From assembly GCF_002976435.1 (NCBI RefSeq), contig NZ_PUGF01000001.1, positions 62,001-126,000 on the forward strand: DNA of 64,000 nucleotides, read 5' to 3'. Below the pieces are notes generated by a model that ran no database searches, was not told the DNA's origin, and saw only the letters and a list, made by a program, of their open reading frames with translations. Both the position numbers and the translations under genes were made by a program. Shown here piece by piece: positions 44,492 through 53,797 of this stretch (position 1 is the first letter of the stretch; each line of letters begins with the position of its first letter). The stretch comes from Solimicrobium silvestre. Its GTDB lineage: Bacteria; Pseudomonadota; Gammaproteobacteria; Burkholderiales; Burkholderiaceae_D.

Positions 44492-45712
44492 TTAGTGAGC
44501 GCTTAAATTTAGCCCAGCTCCTAATTTATTCGCACTGTCAGTTGAATACAGTCGAGCACGTAATTTCATAAAAGGGGTTTCAATCAGTCGATACAACAAC
44601 CAGCCGCCTAAGATGCTCACTGTCATGATAATCGCGATGCCCCAAAACGATGCCGTATCAATATTCAACTTGACCAACGGTGCCTTCAACACTTTAAAGA
44701 TAGGCTTATGCGCCAAATAAATTGCATATGACCATAACGCGATGCTGGCAGCACCCGGTATCTGGATTCGATTCAGCAAAGAAGCCGGACTGAGCGCCGC
44801 CAACGTTAATATCGCAAAGCTGGTCGCCAATAACGGATAGCCGAATGTGGTCAGATAAAAGCTAAACCCGGCATTTTCTGTATAGAGAAACTGTGACAGC
44901 AAATAAAACATGGTTGCCACCGCCATCAATCCCGCCACGAGCAATGCGTTTCCTTTGCGCAGAATTTTTGTATAAGTCTCGGTATGATAATTTTTAAGCA
45001 GGGCTATTGCCACGCCGGGCAATAGCTCGTCAAACCGGGCGAAGCTCGAATAGTAAATATGCTGATAATAATCAAAGCCGGTAATTGCACTGTGCCCGTA
45101 ATCAAACCACGCCATTCCGCGCACGACCATGCCTGCCACAATGGCAGCGACTATCACCAGCCAGGCTAGCCAAATTGAGCGTTTAATTGAGGTGATGACT
45201 GAAAAGAGAAAAATGACGACTATCGGCAAGATCAGGTAAAACTGCTCTTCAATACAAAGCGACCAGGAATGAGTGAAAGTTTCGCCCGGGCGCATACCCA
45301 AGTTTTGCGTAAATGTGAGAAATTGCCATAGCGATGCAGCTGTTGTTCCGCCCAGCGCCAAGGGAAACAAAAAGTACATAGCTAAGATGAAGTAGTAATT
45401 AGGTAAGGTGCGCAACAGGCGCTTGATGTAAAACGTAGTGAGGGGGAATTTCCTGTTTTGCGCATATGCCGACAATATCTGATTCCCGATCAGGTAACCG
45501 CTTAACACAAAGAATAAATCAACCCCGGTCCAGCCGATTTCACCGAAAAATCCAAAGGGATTACTGGCGCTGACGACCACCATGTAGTGGTACATCAACA
45601 CCAGTAAAATCGCTGCTGCGCGCAGCGTATCAAGCCCGTGTATGCGGTTAGCCGTCTGGTTTTGCATCATTGATTTTTCAAGAGTAGACTTGTTCGTTTT
45701 ACCGTTATTCAT
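44492..45712 (-). CDS. Acyltransferase 3 family membrane protein (OafA/YrhL-like)
   Basis: 406 residues from ATG 45712 (a TTG at 45724 is in frame). About ten transmembrane helices. The family signature starts NRIHGLDTLRAAAILLVLMY followed by HYM, then WTGVDLFFVLSGYLIGN and SWSLCIEEQFYLILP. These enzymes O-acetylate cell-surface or exported carbohydrates. Substrate unknown. Minus strand between the TfoX and ABC-F genes, with no nearby polysaccharide genes. Confidence 0.88.
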   Translation of the reverse strand: MNNGKTNKSTLEKSMMQNQTANRIHGLDTLRAAAILLVLMYHYMVVVSASNPFGFFGEIGWTGVDLFFVLSGYLIGNQILSAYAQNRKFPLTTFYIKRLLRTLPNYYFILAMYFLFPLALGGTTAASLWQFLTFTQNLGMRPGETFTHSWSLCIEEQFYLILPIVVIFLFSVITSIKRSIWLAWLVIVAAIVAGMVVRGMAWFDYGHSAITGFDYYQHIYYSSFARFDELLPGVAIALLKNYHTETYTKILRKGNALLVAGLMAVATMFYLLSQFLYTENAGFSFYLTTFGYPLLATSFAILTLAALSPASLLNRIQIPGAASIALWSYAIYLAHKPIFKVLKAPLVKLNIDTASFWGIAIIMTVSILGGWLLYRLIETPFMKLRARLYSTDSANKLGAGLNLSAH

Positions 45713-45752
45713 AATTGAAATCAATGACTGTATTTCGTTGGATGTACCGACT

Positions 45753-45789
45753 AGATTGTTGAGCTTGCGCTACACTAGCCCAACAATCT
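45753..45789. terminator. Hairpin between ABC-F and acyltransferase genes
   Basis: AGATTGTTGAGC (45753-45764) against GCCCAACAATCT (45778-45789), one mismatch, 13-base loop. No T-run, so termination is uncertain; it could also be a small repeat. Confidence 0.4.
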
Positions 45790-45802
45790 TCGCTGAGGCG
45801 AA

Positions 45803-47701
45803 TTATTCCTTACTACGCGCCTCAATCGCTTCCCACTGCTCCAAACTCACCAGCAATAACTCATCAATTTCTGCGTAACGCTGGTTGAGCTTATTCACTT
45901 CATCCGGCTGGGTTTTGTACAAATTGGTGTCTTGCAGACGCACCGTAATAACTTGCTGCTCCGCTTCCAGTTTGGCGATTTGCTTGGGCAAGTCTTCCAA
46001 TTCACGCTGTTCTTTATAGCTTAGCTTTTTTGCTTTGGAAGCTGGCTCGGCTTTAGTGACTACTTTAGCTGCCGACTTAGAAGCAGTTTTAGCGTTTTCT
46101 TTCACGCTATTGGCATAACGTTCCCAGTCACTGAAGCCGCCGATATATTCGTTCCACTGGCCTTCACCTTCAGAGACGATAACTTGAGTAACCACGTTGT
46201 CCAAAAAGGCGCGGTCATGGCTAACCAAAAACACGGTGCCGGTGTAGTTCTCTAATAATTCTTCCAGCAATTCCAGCGTATCAATATCCAGATCATTGGT
46301 CGGTTCATCCAGCACTAAAGCGTTGGCTGGCTTAGCGAACAAACGCGCTAACAACAAGCGGTTACGTTCACCACCGGACAAGGATTTAACCGGTGATCTG
46401 GCACGTTCGGCTGCGAATAAAAAGTCATTCAAATAAGTCATGACATGTTTTTTCTGACCGTTGATTTCTACCCAGTCAGAACCCGGCGCAATGGTTTCTG
46501 CCAAGCTGGCTTCTTCATTAAGCTGCGCACGCATTTGATCAAAATACGCGACTTGCAATTTACTACCTTGTTTGATGGTGCCGGAATCCGGTGTTTCTTC
46601 ACCCAGGATCATTTTCAGCAACGTGGTTTTACCAGCGCCGTTAGCACCGATCAAGCCAACCTTATCGCCACGTAAAATCGTGCCGGAAAAATTATTGATA
46701 ATGCACTTGCTGCCGTAGTTTTTGCAGACATTTTCTAATTCAGCGACGATTTTCCCTGAACGCTCACCAGCAGAAACATTCAAATTAACCTGACCTTGCT
46801 GGTCACGGCGGACGGTGCGCTGTTTGCGCAAATCTTCCAGACGGCGCACGCGGCCTTCATCGCGGGTGCGACGTGCTTGCACGCCTTTTCTGATCCAGAT
46901 TTCTTCCTGCGCTAAAAATTTATCAAACTTGGCGTTTTCAACGACTTCGTTTTCCAGCAATTCAGCTTTGCGAGTTTGGTACGTGGTGAAGTTACCCGGG
47001 AAGGATAAAATCCGGCCGCGATCTAATTCGATAATGCGGGTGCAGACGTTATCGAGGAAAGAACGGTCATGGGTAATAAGCAGCACGCTGCCTTTAAAGT
47101 CGCGCAGCAAACCTTCTAACCATAAAATCGATGAATAATCCAAATGATTGGTTGGCTCATCAAGCAGCAATACGTCAGGCGCACTGACCAAGGCCACTGC
47201 CAAGGCAACGCGCTTTTTCATCCCGCCGGAAAGGCTGCCGATCAGCGCGTCTTTTTGCAGATTCAAACGGTCTAACGTGGCTTCCACTTTACTGCTTAAG
47301 CCCCACGCATCCGCCGCATCCAATTGCAATTGAATGTCGTGCATGCGTTCCATTAACGCGTCATCATTATCGCCGCCAAACTGGCCGCTGATGGTTTCGT
47401 ATTCTTTGAGTAATGCTGGCAGTTCGCCCAAACCTTCGGCAACCGAGTCAAACACGGTTTTAGTCGGGTCAAACAGCGGTTCTTGCTCTACATAGGCAAT
47501 CCGCAGGTTTTGCTGCATGACTAATAAACCGTCATCTAATTTTGACGTGCCAGCGATGACTTTGAGTAAGGATGATTTACCGGTGCCGTTGCGGCCGATT
47601 AAACCAACGCGTTCGCCGGTTTCAATCGAAAATTCGGTGTGATCCAAGAGTGCAACGTGACCAAAAGCGAGTTGCGCATTTGAGAGTGAAATAACTGCCA
47701 T
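45803..47701 (-). CDS. ABC-F family ATPase, Uup-like
   Basis: About 632 residues, two ABC ATPase domains and no membrane part. Domain 1: GRNGTGKSSLLK, LSGGMKKRVALA, LLLDEPTNHLD. The linker carries the typical arm. Domain 2: GANGAGKTTLLK, LSGGERNRLLLA, LVLDEPTNDLD. The C-terminal Uup-type coiled coil (KKLSYKEQRELEDLPKQIAK, then LEAEQQ) is present. Uup binds ribosomes or branched DNA and affects transposon excision in E. coli. I chose ATG 47701 (MAVISLSNAQLAFG); ATG 47710 is three codons upstream. Confidence 0.9.
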   Translation of the reverse strand: MAVISLSNAQLAFGHVALLDHTEFSIETGERVGLIGRNGTGKSSLLKVIAGTSKLDDGLLVMQQNLRIAYVEQEPLFDPTKTVFDSVAEGLGELPALLKEYETISGQFGGDNDDALMERMHDIQLQLDAADAWGLSSKVEATLDRLNLQKDALIGSLSGGMKKRVALAVALVSAPDVLLLDEPTNHLDYSSILWLEGLLRDFKGSVLLITHDRSFLDNVCTRIIELDRGRILSFPGNFTTYQTRKAELLENEVVENAKFDKFLAQEEIWIRKGVQARRTRDEGRVRRLEDLRKQRTVRRDQQGQVNLNVSAGERSGKIVAELENVCKNYGSKCIINNFSGTILRGDKVGLIGANGAGKTTLLKMILGEETPDSGTIKQGSKLQVAYFDQMRAQLNEEASLAETIAPGSDWVEINGQKKHVMTYLNDFLFAAERARSPVKSLSGGERNRLLLARLFAKPANALVLDEPTNDLDIDTLELLEELLENYTGTVFLVSHDRAFLDNVVTQVIVSEGEGQWNEYIGGFSDWERYANSVKENAKTASKSAAKVVTKAEPASKAKKLSYKEQRELEDLPKQIAKLEAEQQVITVRLQDTNLYKTQPDEVNKLNQRYAEIDELLLVSLEQWEAIEARSKE

Positions 47702-47865
47702 AACATTCATTGACGGCCAAAACGGCGCGCCCCATCCAAGTATAAAGGCAGCATTGTACCGATAACTCGGCTCTGGGATTGGATTTTAGTGGAATAAAAA
47801 TGACAGAGTGCTATGCAAATAGCAAGAATGGTGTGGCCGGTAACAATCGAATACGGCCTTGATAT

Positions 47866-50800
47866 CTAGTTATTTTGATCCAGGAATTGCTCAAAATCAA
47901 TTAGCGGTAAGGGACGGCTGAAAAAATAGCCTTGGAAAGCATTGCAATCATGTTCAAAAAGAAACTGTCGCTGCTCTTCGGTTTCTACCCCTTCCGCCAT
48001 CACAACCAGTCCCAGGCATTGCCCTAAGGTAATAATAGTGCGAGCAAAAATAGCATCATTGGGGTCAGTAAGTACATCACGTACAAATGAGCGGTCAATT
48101 TTCAATTGACTCACTGGCAATCGCTTTAGGTAAGAAAGTGACGAGTAACCCGTTCCAAAATCATCCAGCGCAAAACTAATTCCATAGGATTGGAGCGTCA
48201 GCATTTTTTTAATAATATTCTCAACGTTGTCCAACAATATGCTTTCAGTGATTTCCAATTTAAGTTTGTGTGGATCTGCACCGGTACGGTCAATTACCGC
48301 AATGACTTGCTCAACAAAGTTCACTGCGCAAAATTGAATTGTGCTCACGTTCACGGCAATGGTCAGGTGCGATCTTTCAGGCTGTTTTTCCCACACTGCC
48401 AACTGCGCACATGCGGTTTCCAATGCCCATAGACCCAAAGGGATAATCAAGCCGATATTTTCAGCTAATGGAATAAATTCAGCAGGTAAAATTAATCCAC
48501 GTGTCGCATGCTGCCATCGGATAAGCACTTCGACGCCGATCACTCGATTTTCTCTATCAACCTGGGGTTGAAAATGCAGCACGAATTCATCGCTAGACAA
48601 TCCGTGACGAAGCTCGATTTCTAACGCGACATGCGCATTGACTACATCTTGTATTTTTGAATCAAAAAACTGAAAATTATTGCGCCCTGAGGCTTTAGCC
48701 TGATACATGGCAAGATCAGCTTGCTTCAATAATTCCGAAATAATGCCTTTGCAATTGGAAAATAATGTCACCCCAATGCTCGAAGTATTTCTATGTGAGT
48801 GACCATTTAAAAGATAAGGCTGATTTAGTGTAGAAAGTATTTTGCCACCAATTTTTTCTACCTGTTCCGCAGCCTTGTTGAAATTTTCGCTTAAGTTATT
48901 TAACATCACCACGAATTCATCTCCGCCTAATCTTGCGACGGTATCTATTTCACGTACGCACAAAGAAAGGCGCTTGGCTACCTGCTGCAACAATACATCT
49001 CCAATGTCATGACCTAAGGTATCGTTAAGATTTTTAAAATGATCAAGATCAATAAACATCAACGCACCTTCGCGTCCACTACGTTTGCTATTCGCCATTG
49101 CCTGTTTAAGTCTGTCCATGAGAAGTCGCCGATTTGGCAGGCCAGTTAACGCATCGTAAAAAGCGAGTTTACTGATCTCTTCGTCTGCAGCTTTTCGTAA
49201 AGTAATATCACGAACTGTTGCATGGAGTATGTTCTCGCCTCCAATGTTGATCCGCGTTAAAAGTACTTCTGCAAAGAAAATAGTTCCATCTACGCGTTGA
49301 TGTAGCCATTCAAATGTATGAGAGCCGCCGTCCAAAGAAAGGCTCATCATTTCCTGCGCCTTTTCGTCCGACCGTCTTCCGTCATGTTGAAATTCCGGCG
49401 AAGTTGTGGCCGGTGATAACTTAAGAAACTGTTCCAGATCATGACAACCGAAAAGTTTTATCGCCGCTGAATTCGCGCCAATAAACCCTTTGTCTCTGGT
49501 TGTCAGCATATGCGCTTCGCTCGACGACTCATACAAAACGCGAAAAAGCTCATCACTATCTCGAATGCGATTTCGTTGTTGATGATACTCACTTCGGTCA
49601 ATGCCAACGCCAAGGTAGCCAATGACCTCATCCAACTTATTTACCAACGCCGTAACTGAAAGTAAGACCGGAAAACGAAAACCGTCCTTGCGGATATAAG
49701 TCCATTCGTGTTCATCTGGCACACGAAGAATGCGTGCTTTAGCAACGAAAGCATCAAAGTTTGGCTCAACATAAATGCCTAACTCTATAGTTAATTCACT
49801 AGCACGTTTAAGCATCTCATCATGATCATGAAAAATGGTAGGGCTCTTTTTTCCGACCATTTCTTCAGACAAATACCCTAACATGCGTTCTGCACTTTGA
49901 TTGAAAATCTGAATAACGCCAAACGGATCGGTGGAAATAACAGAAAAATTAGTTCCATCCAAGATAGCCTGACGTGACTGCGTGAGTTCATTCAATTGCT
50001 TTTCATTTTTGAGTAAAGTATCTTCTACAACGATTCGTTCCGCCTGCAATGCCGTAATCAGCAAGCCAGTCAATGCGGCGCTTGTCATATAAGACCAGAG
50101 TAAGAACAGGCTTACGTGAGCATCCGGCAAAAAGAAATTACCATGTTGCGTTGCGGTTCCCCAAGCTGCGAGAATTGAAAACCCCAATACAGCCAATCCA
50201 GATCCCGTCACTCCAAAACGCAGGGCAGCCCAAGCGAATAATGGCAAGGTTAAAAATGCCAATGGCAATGTTTGACCAATTCCCTGAAAATTATGAATGA
50301 AGGTTAGCCAACCTATTGGGAGTGCGATGAAAAACCAAAGCAGCAATTCTTTTCGCTCTTGAGCCAGACGATTAATGTTGTGTTGATTTAACGTTAGAAG
50401 AACCGGGGCAGCTAACAAAACACCGATAACATCCCCCATCCACCATGAAAGCCAGGCAGAACCCATTGCGTGGACAGGAAGTAGTCCGCCCAAATTAAGT
50501 TGCAAAACTCCGCTTGATGCTGACACCAGCATCCCTAAGCAAGCTGCCAAAATAAATGTACCGACATCCTTCTTACGATCAAAAACCGCATGAAATTCAC
50601 TGCGCCTGAGCAATGCAACTGTTAATAACGGAGCCAGCGTATTACCTACCGCTATGCCAGAGGCTAGTAACCAAGTGGAGCCGATCGAAAAATTAACTAA
50701 AACCGCGCCCAAAAAAATGCCCGGCCAAACGGAGCGCCCCCAAAGAAGTAAAGAGGCGACGGCGATACCTGTTGGGAGCCAGACGAGCGTGATATGCGTA

Positions 50801-50877
50801 CCGGCATAGGGAATTTGAAGGCCAAGCCATCCGGCCATAAAATAAACGAGGGAAAGGAAAATGATTTTCAGCAACAT
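47866..50877 (-). CDS. MASE1-PAS-PAS-GGDEF-EAL membrane protein (c-di-GMP turnover)
   Basis: About 1003 residues. The N-terminal MASE1 domain has about eight helices (to about 290) and begins LLKIIFLSLVYFMAGWLGLQ. Two PAS domains follow (about 310-430 and 440-560). The diguanylate cyclase domain has an intact GGDEF with a RxxD inhibitory site (REID) exactly five residues before it. The phosphodiesterase domain has EVL in place of EAL, EITES and DDFGTGYSSLSYLKR, so the catalytic acids look complete. Both activities are possible (inference). ATG 50877 has GAAAGA upstream; ATG 50895 is the alternative. Signal unknown. Confidence 0.92.
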   Translation of the reverse strand: MLLKIIFLSLVYFMAGWLGLQIPYAGTHITLVWLPTGIAVASLLLWGRSVWPGIFLGAVLVNFSIGSTWLLASGIAVGNTLAPLLTVALLRRSEFHAVFDRKKDVGTFILAACLGMLVSASSGVLQLNLGGLLPVHAMGSAWLSWWMGDVIGVLLAAPVLLTLNQHNINRLAQERKELLLWFFIALPIGWLTFIHNFQGIGQTLPLAFLTLPLFAWAALRFGVTGSGLAVLGFSILAAWGTATQHGNFFLPDAHVSLFLLWSYMTSAALTGLLITALQAERIVVEDTLLKNEKQLNELTQSRQAILDGTNFSVISTDPFGVIQIFNQSAERMLGYLSEEMVGKKSPTIFHDHDEMLKRASELTIELGIYVEPNFDAFVAKARILRVPDEHEWTYIRKDGFRFPVLLSVTALVNKLDEVIGYLGVGIDRSEYHQQRNRIRDSDELFRVLYESSSEAHMLTTRDKGFIGANSAAIKLFGCHDLEQFLKLSPATTSPEFQHDGRRSDEKAQEMMSLSLDGGSHTFEWLHQRVDGTIFFAEVLLTRINIGGENILHATVRDITLRKAADEEISKLAFYDALTGLPNRRLLMDRLKQAMANSKRSGREGALMFIDLDHFKNLNDTLGHDIGDVLLQQVAKRLSLCVREIDTVARLGGDEFVVMLNNLSENFNKAAEQVEKIGGKILSTLNQPYLLNGHSHRNTSSIGVTLFSNCKGIISELLKQADLAMYQAKASGRNNFQFFDSKIQDVVNAHVALEIELRHGLSSDEFVLHFQPQVDRENRVIGVEVLIRWQHATRGLILPAEFIPLAENIGLIIPLGLWALETACAQLAVWEKQPERSHLTIAVNVSTIQFCAVNFVEQVIAVIDRTGADPHKLKLEITESILLDNVENIIKKMLTLQSYGISFALDDFGTGYSSLSYLKRLPVSQLKIDRSFVRDVLTDPNDAIFARTIITLGQCLGLVVMAEGVETEEQRQFLFEHDCNAFQGYFFSRPLPLIDFEQFLDQNN

Positions 50878-50895
50878 CGTTCTTTCACGCAACAT

Positions 50896-51439
50896 TTGGT
50901 GTGAAGTTTTTGGGGATGTGTAGTTATAGGTGGTTTATTACCATCAAAAAATCAATTTCTTGAAGCTGGTGTTTATAGAGTTATGCACTCTGAGCCAAGT
51001 GCCGACGCACAGCTATCGAATCAATTTTATGTGGCTGAATTAATCACCTATTCAGCTTAGATGATGCTTAGCTGTAATACAACGGAGATTTAACCTGGTT
51101 TCTCATTAGGACGCGGCCAAATGTGCTTTTTCCGGATTGTCTAGCAAGGCTGAATACTTTGTAGTCGTGCAAGTAAGCCATTATGTTGTTGCAATAAGGC
51201 ATTTCCTATATTACACAACGGCAATCGGTGCTCTCATTGTATTGTGTGTGGCAAACTATACTGTGGTGTACCAAATCGTTTTCTCAATTCATTTTCAACC
51301 ACCAAATTTAATGTCATATGTTGCTATAGTATATTTTCTGATATTGTTCTTGAGCTACTAAAATCAGCACTTCAGTGATCTTTAATGAATCCAAACGGTT
51401 AGGTGAAAACTGATCGTTGGAAAAAAGAGAAAAAAACCA
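50896..51439. other. AT-rich non-coding region
   Basis: 544 bp upstream of the GGDEF-EAL gene and before a hypothetical gene. A TTG-initiated frame of 74 codons (51137-51361) with hydrophobic stretches is open but has no ribosome-binding site, so I do not call it. No repeats or terminators recognised. Confidence 0.4.
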
Positions 51440-52042
51440 ATGTTGACAAGTAAAAATAAAAGGAACATCAATGCAGCTGGAACTTCAGACACACCAAAGC
51501 TCACTAGGATTGAACGAACTCAACAAATTGCAGACATAGTGCTGAAAATATTATCCTGCATTGCAATCGTCGCAACAGGTATATGGGCGTATTACCAATA
51601 CTATATAAAGGGCGCTAATGACTGGATGGTCAATCTGACTATAACCACTGAGGTGTTGCCATACCAAGAAAAACTCCGTTTGCTTGTAGTCCACATTAAA
51701 TCCAAAAATCCGACTTCAGCGAAGTTAGATTTCGAAAAAGAAAAAGGAACGTTTGATTTAATAGTTCGCAAATTGCCAGATAAATTAAAGGAAGGCAGCA
51801 CTTTGGATGAAATAACAGGCGAAAAAATTGCAGAAATTGATCTATTGACTGAAGATTTAGAAATACTTCCAAGTGCAGAATTCGACAATATGAAAACAAT
51901 AGTCGTGCCAGTCGGTTCAACACTCTCATTAACTTCGGCAATGGAATACGAAAATGGAACCCTTACAAAAGAAGGAAAACCTGATCACGATTTCGTTAGC
52001 GCTTCAACCGTAATACACATAGATGACAAAAAATCGGATTAA
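51440..52042 (+). CDS. Hypothetical protein, one membrane anchor
   Basis: 200 residues. A basic cytoplasmic N-terminus (KNKRNINAAGTSDTPKLTRIERTQQ) is followed by one transmembrane helix (about 37-55, ILSCIAIVATGIWAYYQYY) and an extracytoplasmic domain (about 60-195) that looks beta-rich with K/E-rich loops. I recognise no family. AT-rich codon use suggests an accessory gene. It precedes the GDCCVxC-like gene by about 20 bp on the same strand, so co-transcription is possible. Confidence 0.6.
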   Translation: MLTSKNKRNINAAGTSDTPKLTRIERTQQIADIVLKILSCIAIVATGIWAYYQYYIKGANDWMVNLTITTEVLPYQEKLRLLVVHIKSKNPTSAKLDFEKEKGTFDLIVRKLPDKLKEGSTLDEITGEKIAEIDLLTEDLEILPSAEFDNMKTIVVPVGSTLSLTSAMEYENGTLTKEGKPDHDFVSASTVIHIDDKKSD

Positions 52043-52062
52043 TCGAGCAATGAATGCATACA

Positions 52063-52272
52063 ATGAATATTATTCTTGAATCAAAAATCACATGCTCACA
52101 ATGTAATCTAACTAAGTTAGAGACAATGCCAGTCGATGCCTGTCAGTTTTTCTATGAATGCACCTACTGCAAAACCATACTGCGTCCGAAAAAAGGTAAT
52201 TGCTGCGTTTTCTGTTCTTATGGCACAGTGAAATGTCCACCGGTTCAGCAGCAAAGTGGGTGTTGTAGTTAG
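52063..52272 (+). CDS. Cys-rich GDCCVxC-type small protein
   Basis: 69 residues from ATG 52063 (ATG 52054 is in frame). Pattern: NIILESKITCSQCNLTKLET, MPVDACQFFYECTYCKTILRPKKG, then NCCVFCSYGTVKCPPVQ and a terminal SGCCS. This matches the GDCCVxC family of small Cys-rich proteins, often next to metal or mercury transport genes and sometimes selenoproteins. Here the G-D of the motif is G-N and all key positions are Cys (no in-frame TGA is used). Function unknown; probably metal or redox related. Confidence 0.8.
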   Translation: MNIILESKITCSQCNLTKLETMPVDACQFFYECTYCKTILRPKKGNCCVFCSYGTVKCPPVQQQSGCCS

Positions 52273-52345
52273 TTACCAGCGGGGTCTCTTGAGTCGCCTA
52301 CGTGTAGCCATTTCGTCATTCGTGAAAAATGCACTGCAACTCATG

Positions 52346-52377
52346 AAAAATACCGTCAAAAATGACGGTATTTTTTT
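52346..52377 (+). terminator. Terminator after the GDCCVxC-type gene
   Basis: AAAAATACCGTC, loop AAAAAT, GACGGTATTTTTTT: strong stem and T-run. Confidence 0.88.
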
Positions 52378-52403
52378 GTGCTTCCATGATGCATGCATGA
52401 AAC

Positions 52404-52439
52404 AAAAAACCCGCATAGCGATGAGCAGAGCGGGTTTTG
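52404..52439 (-). terminator. Terminator of tRNA-Arg (minus strand)
   Basis: On the minus strand AAAACCCGC pairs with GCGGGTTTTTTG around a 15-base loop. It lies 30 bp beyond the tRNA 3' end. Confidence 0.8.
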
Positions 52440-52469
52440 AGTTGGTATAAAACAAGGCGAAACAGGTAT

Positions 52470-52544
52470 TGGTGTGACCAGTAGGAATCGAACCTACATC
52501 TAATTCTTAGGAGGAACTTGATCTATCCGTTGATCTATGGTCAC
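52470..52544 (-). tRNA. tRNA-Arg (anticodon CCU)
   Basis: Minus strand, 75 nt including an encoded CCA. Acceptor GTGACCA pairs with TGGTCAC; D-arm GATC/GATC with GG in the loop; anticodon stem AGTTC/GAATT with loop CTCCTAA, giving anticodon CCT (CCU); T-arm GTAGG/CCTAC with loop TTCGATT. Reads AGG codons. It bounds the AT-rich accessory patch at 51-52.4 kb. Confidence 0.93.
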
Positions 52545-52740
52545 ACGCCGAAGTCTACTGACTTAGGAAGACCGCCATTCTACATGCTAACGCCAGGAAC
52601 GAAAAGGCACTGTTTCACTAGCATGTAGGTATTAATTCAAGAAGTAACATCCACTAACAAGTTTTCAGAGCGTCAATATAAAAAATTAGTGCATTTTTTA
52701 CTATAATAGCCACTCTTCGCCGTTTATATGAGAAATACAC

Positions 52741-53610
52741 ATGTCTGAAATCGTTCGTTTTTTTCATGAAATTGATCGCAGTTTTTTGCGCGACATCCTC
52801 ATGACCTTGGTACTTATCACGGCTCTTGCTATTGTGCGCGCCATGCTGCGCAGAGCTATTTTGCAACGCGATTCGCTGCAACCGGAAATTAAACGGCGCT
52901 GGTTGGGTACCACGCGTAATGTGTTGCTCGGCATCTTGATGCTGGGCATTATTATGATTTGGGGCAATGAGATTGAAAGCTTTGCCGTTTCGTTGGTTGC
53001 CGTTGCCGCCGCTTTTGTATTAGCCACCCGTGAAATGCTGTTGTGTATTCTGGGTTCGGTTTACCGCACCAGCACCGACGTGTGCCGGATAGGCGACTGG
53101 GTCGAAATTAATGGCATTAAAGGGCAAATTATTGACATGAATTTATTCTCCACCAGCTTGGTGGAGTCAAGCCGCTCATGTTCCGATAAAAACACGGTCG
53201 GCCGTGCGATCACCATTCCCAACTCCATGTTCTTTAGCCAGCCCATGTACAACGAAACACGACTCGGCAACTTTGTGACGCAGTCCGTGCATATCAAACT
53301 GGAACGCGATGACAACTGGGAACTCGCCGAACAAATTTTGCTGGATGTGGGCAATAAAATCATTAGCGAATACGCCGATAAATTGGCGCATAACACGCAC
53401 AAAATGACTCACATTTACGCTTTAGAAGCGCCGTTGCAACATGCTCAGGTGTGGTTGTCGCTAGACGATATTAATCACGTTGCGCTGCACCTGCAATTGC
53501 CAGCTCCATTAGGAAAATCGGCGCGCATTGAGCAGCGTATTTTGCGTGAGTTTTTAAGTAAAATGCCACCTACGACGAATTACCGGACTTATGCTAATAA
53601 GGCCAATTAA
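52741..53610 (+). CDS. Small mechanosensitive channel family protein (MscS)
   Basis: 289 residues with about three transmembrane helices (about 18-35, 60-78, 82-110) followed by the MscS beta domain (VYRTSTDVCRIGDWVEINGI-like segment: DVCRIGDWVEINGIKGQIID, then TIPNSMFFSQPMYN). The third helix region (SFAVSLVAVAAAFVLAT) is the pore helix, rich in Ala and Val. It would open under membrane tension to release osmolytes. Convergent with hppA; a terminator lies between. Confidence 0.9.
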   Translation: MSEIVRFFHEIDRSFLRDILMTLVLITALAIVRAMLRRAILQRDSLQPEIKRRWLGTTRNVLLGILMLGIIMIWGNEIESFAVSLVAVAAAFVLATREMLLCILGSVYRTSTDVCRIGDWVEINGIKGQIIDMNLFSTSLVESSRSCSDKNTVGRAITIPNSMFFSQPMYNETRLGNFVTQSVHIKLERDDNWELAEQILLDVGNKIISEYADKLAHNTHKMTHIYALEAPLQHAQVWLSLDDINHVALHLQLPAPLGKSARIEQRILREFLSKMPPTTNYRTYANKAN

Positions 53611-53676
53611 ATGTTTGCGTAGTAACGATTGATAAACAATGGATTTTCTTTCGGACGATGATTGATTTAAGGTGAC

Positions 53677-53705
53677 GCGTGGGCACAAAAACGTGCCCAC
53701 CCTAC
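53677..53705. repeat. REP-like hairpin, copy 3
   Basis: GCGTGGGCAC (53677-53686), loop AAAAAC, GTGCCCACCCTAC (53693-53705). The same arms as copies 1 and 2 near lspA; the right arm with CCCTAC matches copy 2 exactly. Confidence 0.85.
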
Positions 53706-53738
53706 TTGACTTTGGCATATATAAATCAGCCCCAAATA

Positions 53739-53773
53739 AGCAAAAAACCAGCTCGAAAGCCGGTTTTTTGCTT
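53739..53773. terminator. Bidirectional terminator between mscS-like gene and hppA
   Basis: AGCAAAAAACC and GGTTTTTTGCTT flank an inner GCTCGAAAGC; long stem with A and T runs between convergent genes. Confidence 0.88.
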
Positions 53774-53797
53774 TACAGCTTTAGCTTACTCCGTCCT

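Noticed and set aside
51137-51361. 74-codon hydrophobic frame before the hypothetical gene
   Set aside because: TTG start without a ribosome-binding site in AT-rich DNA; hydrophobic composition is expected by chance there.
52256-52455. Small frames on both strands between the GDCCVxC gene and the tRNA
   Set aside because: They overlap two terminator hairpins and lack coding signals.
51000-52544. Integrated element with att sites at tRNA-Arg
   Set aside because: No duplicated tRNA 3' end and no integrase found in the patch.
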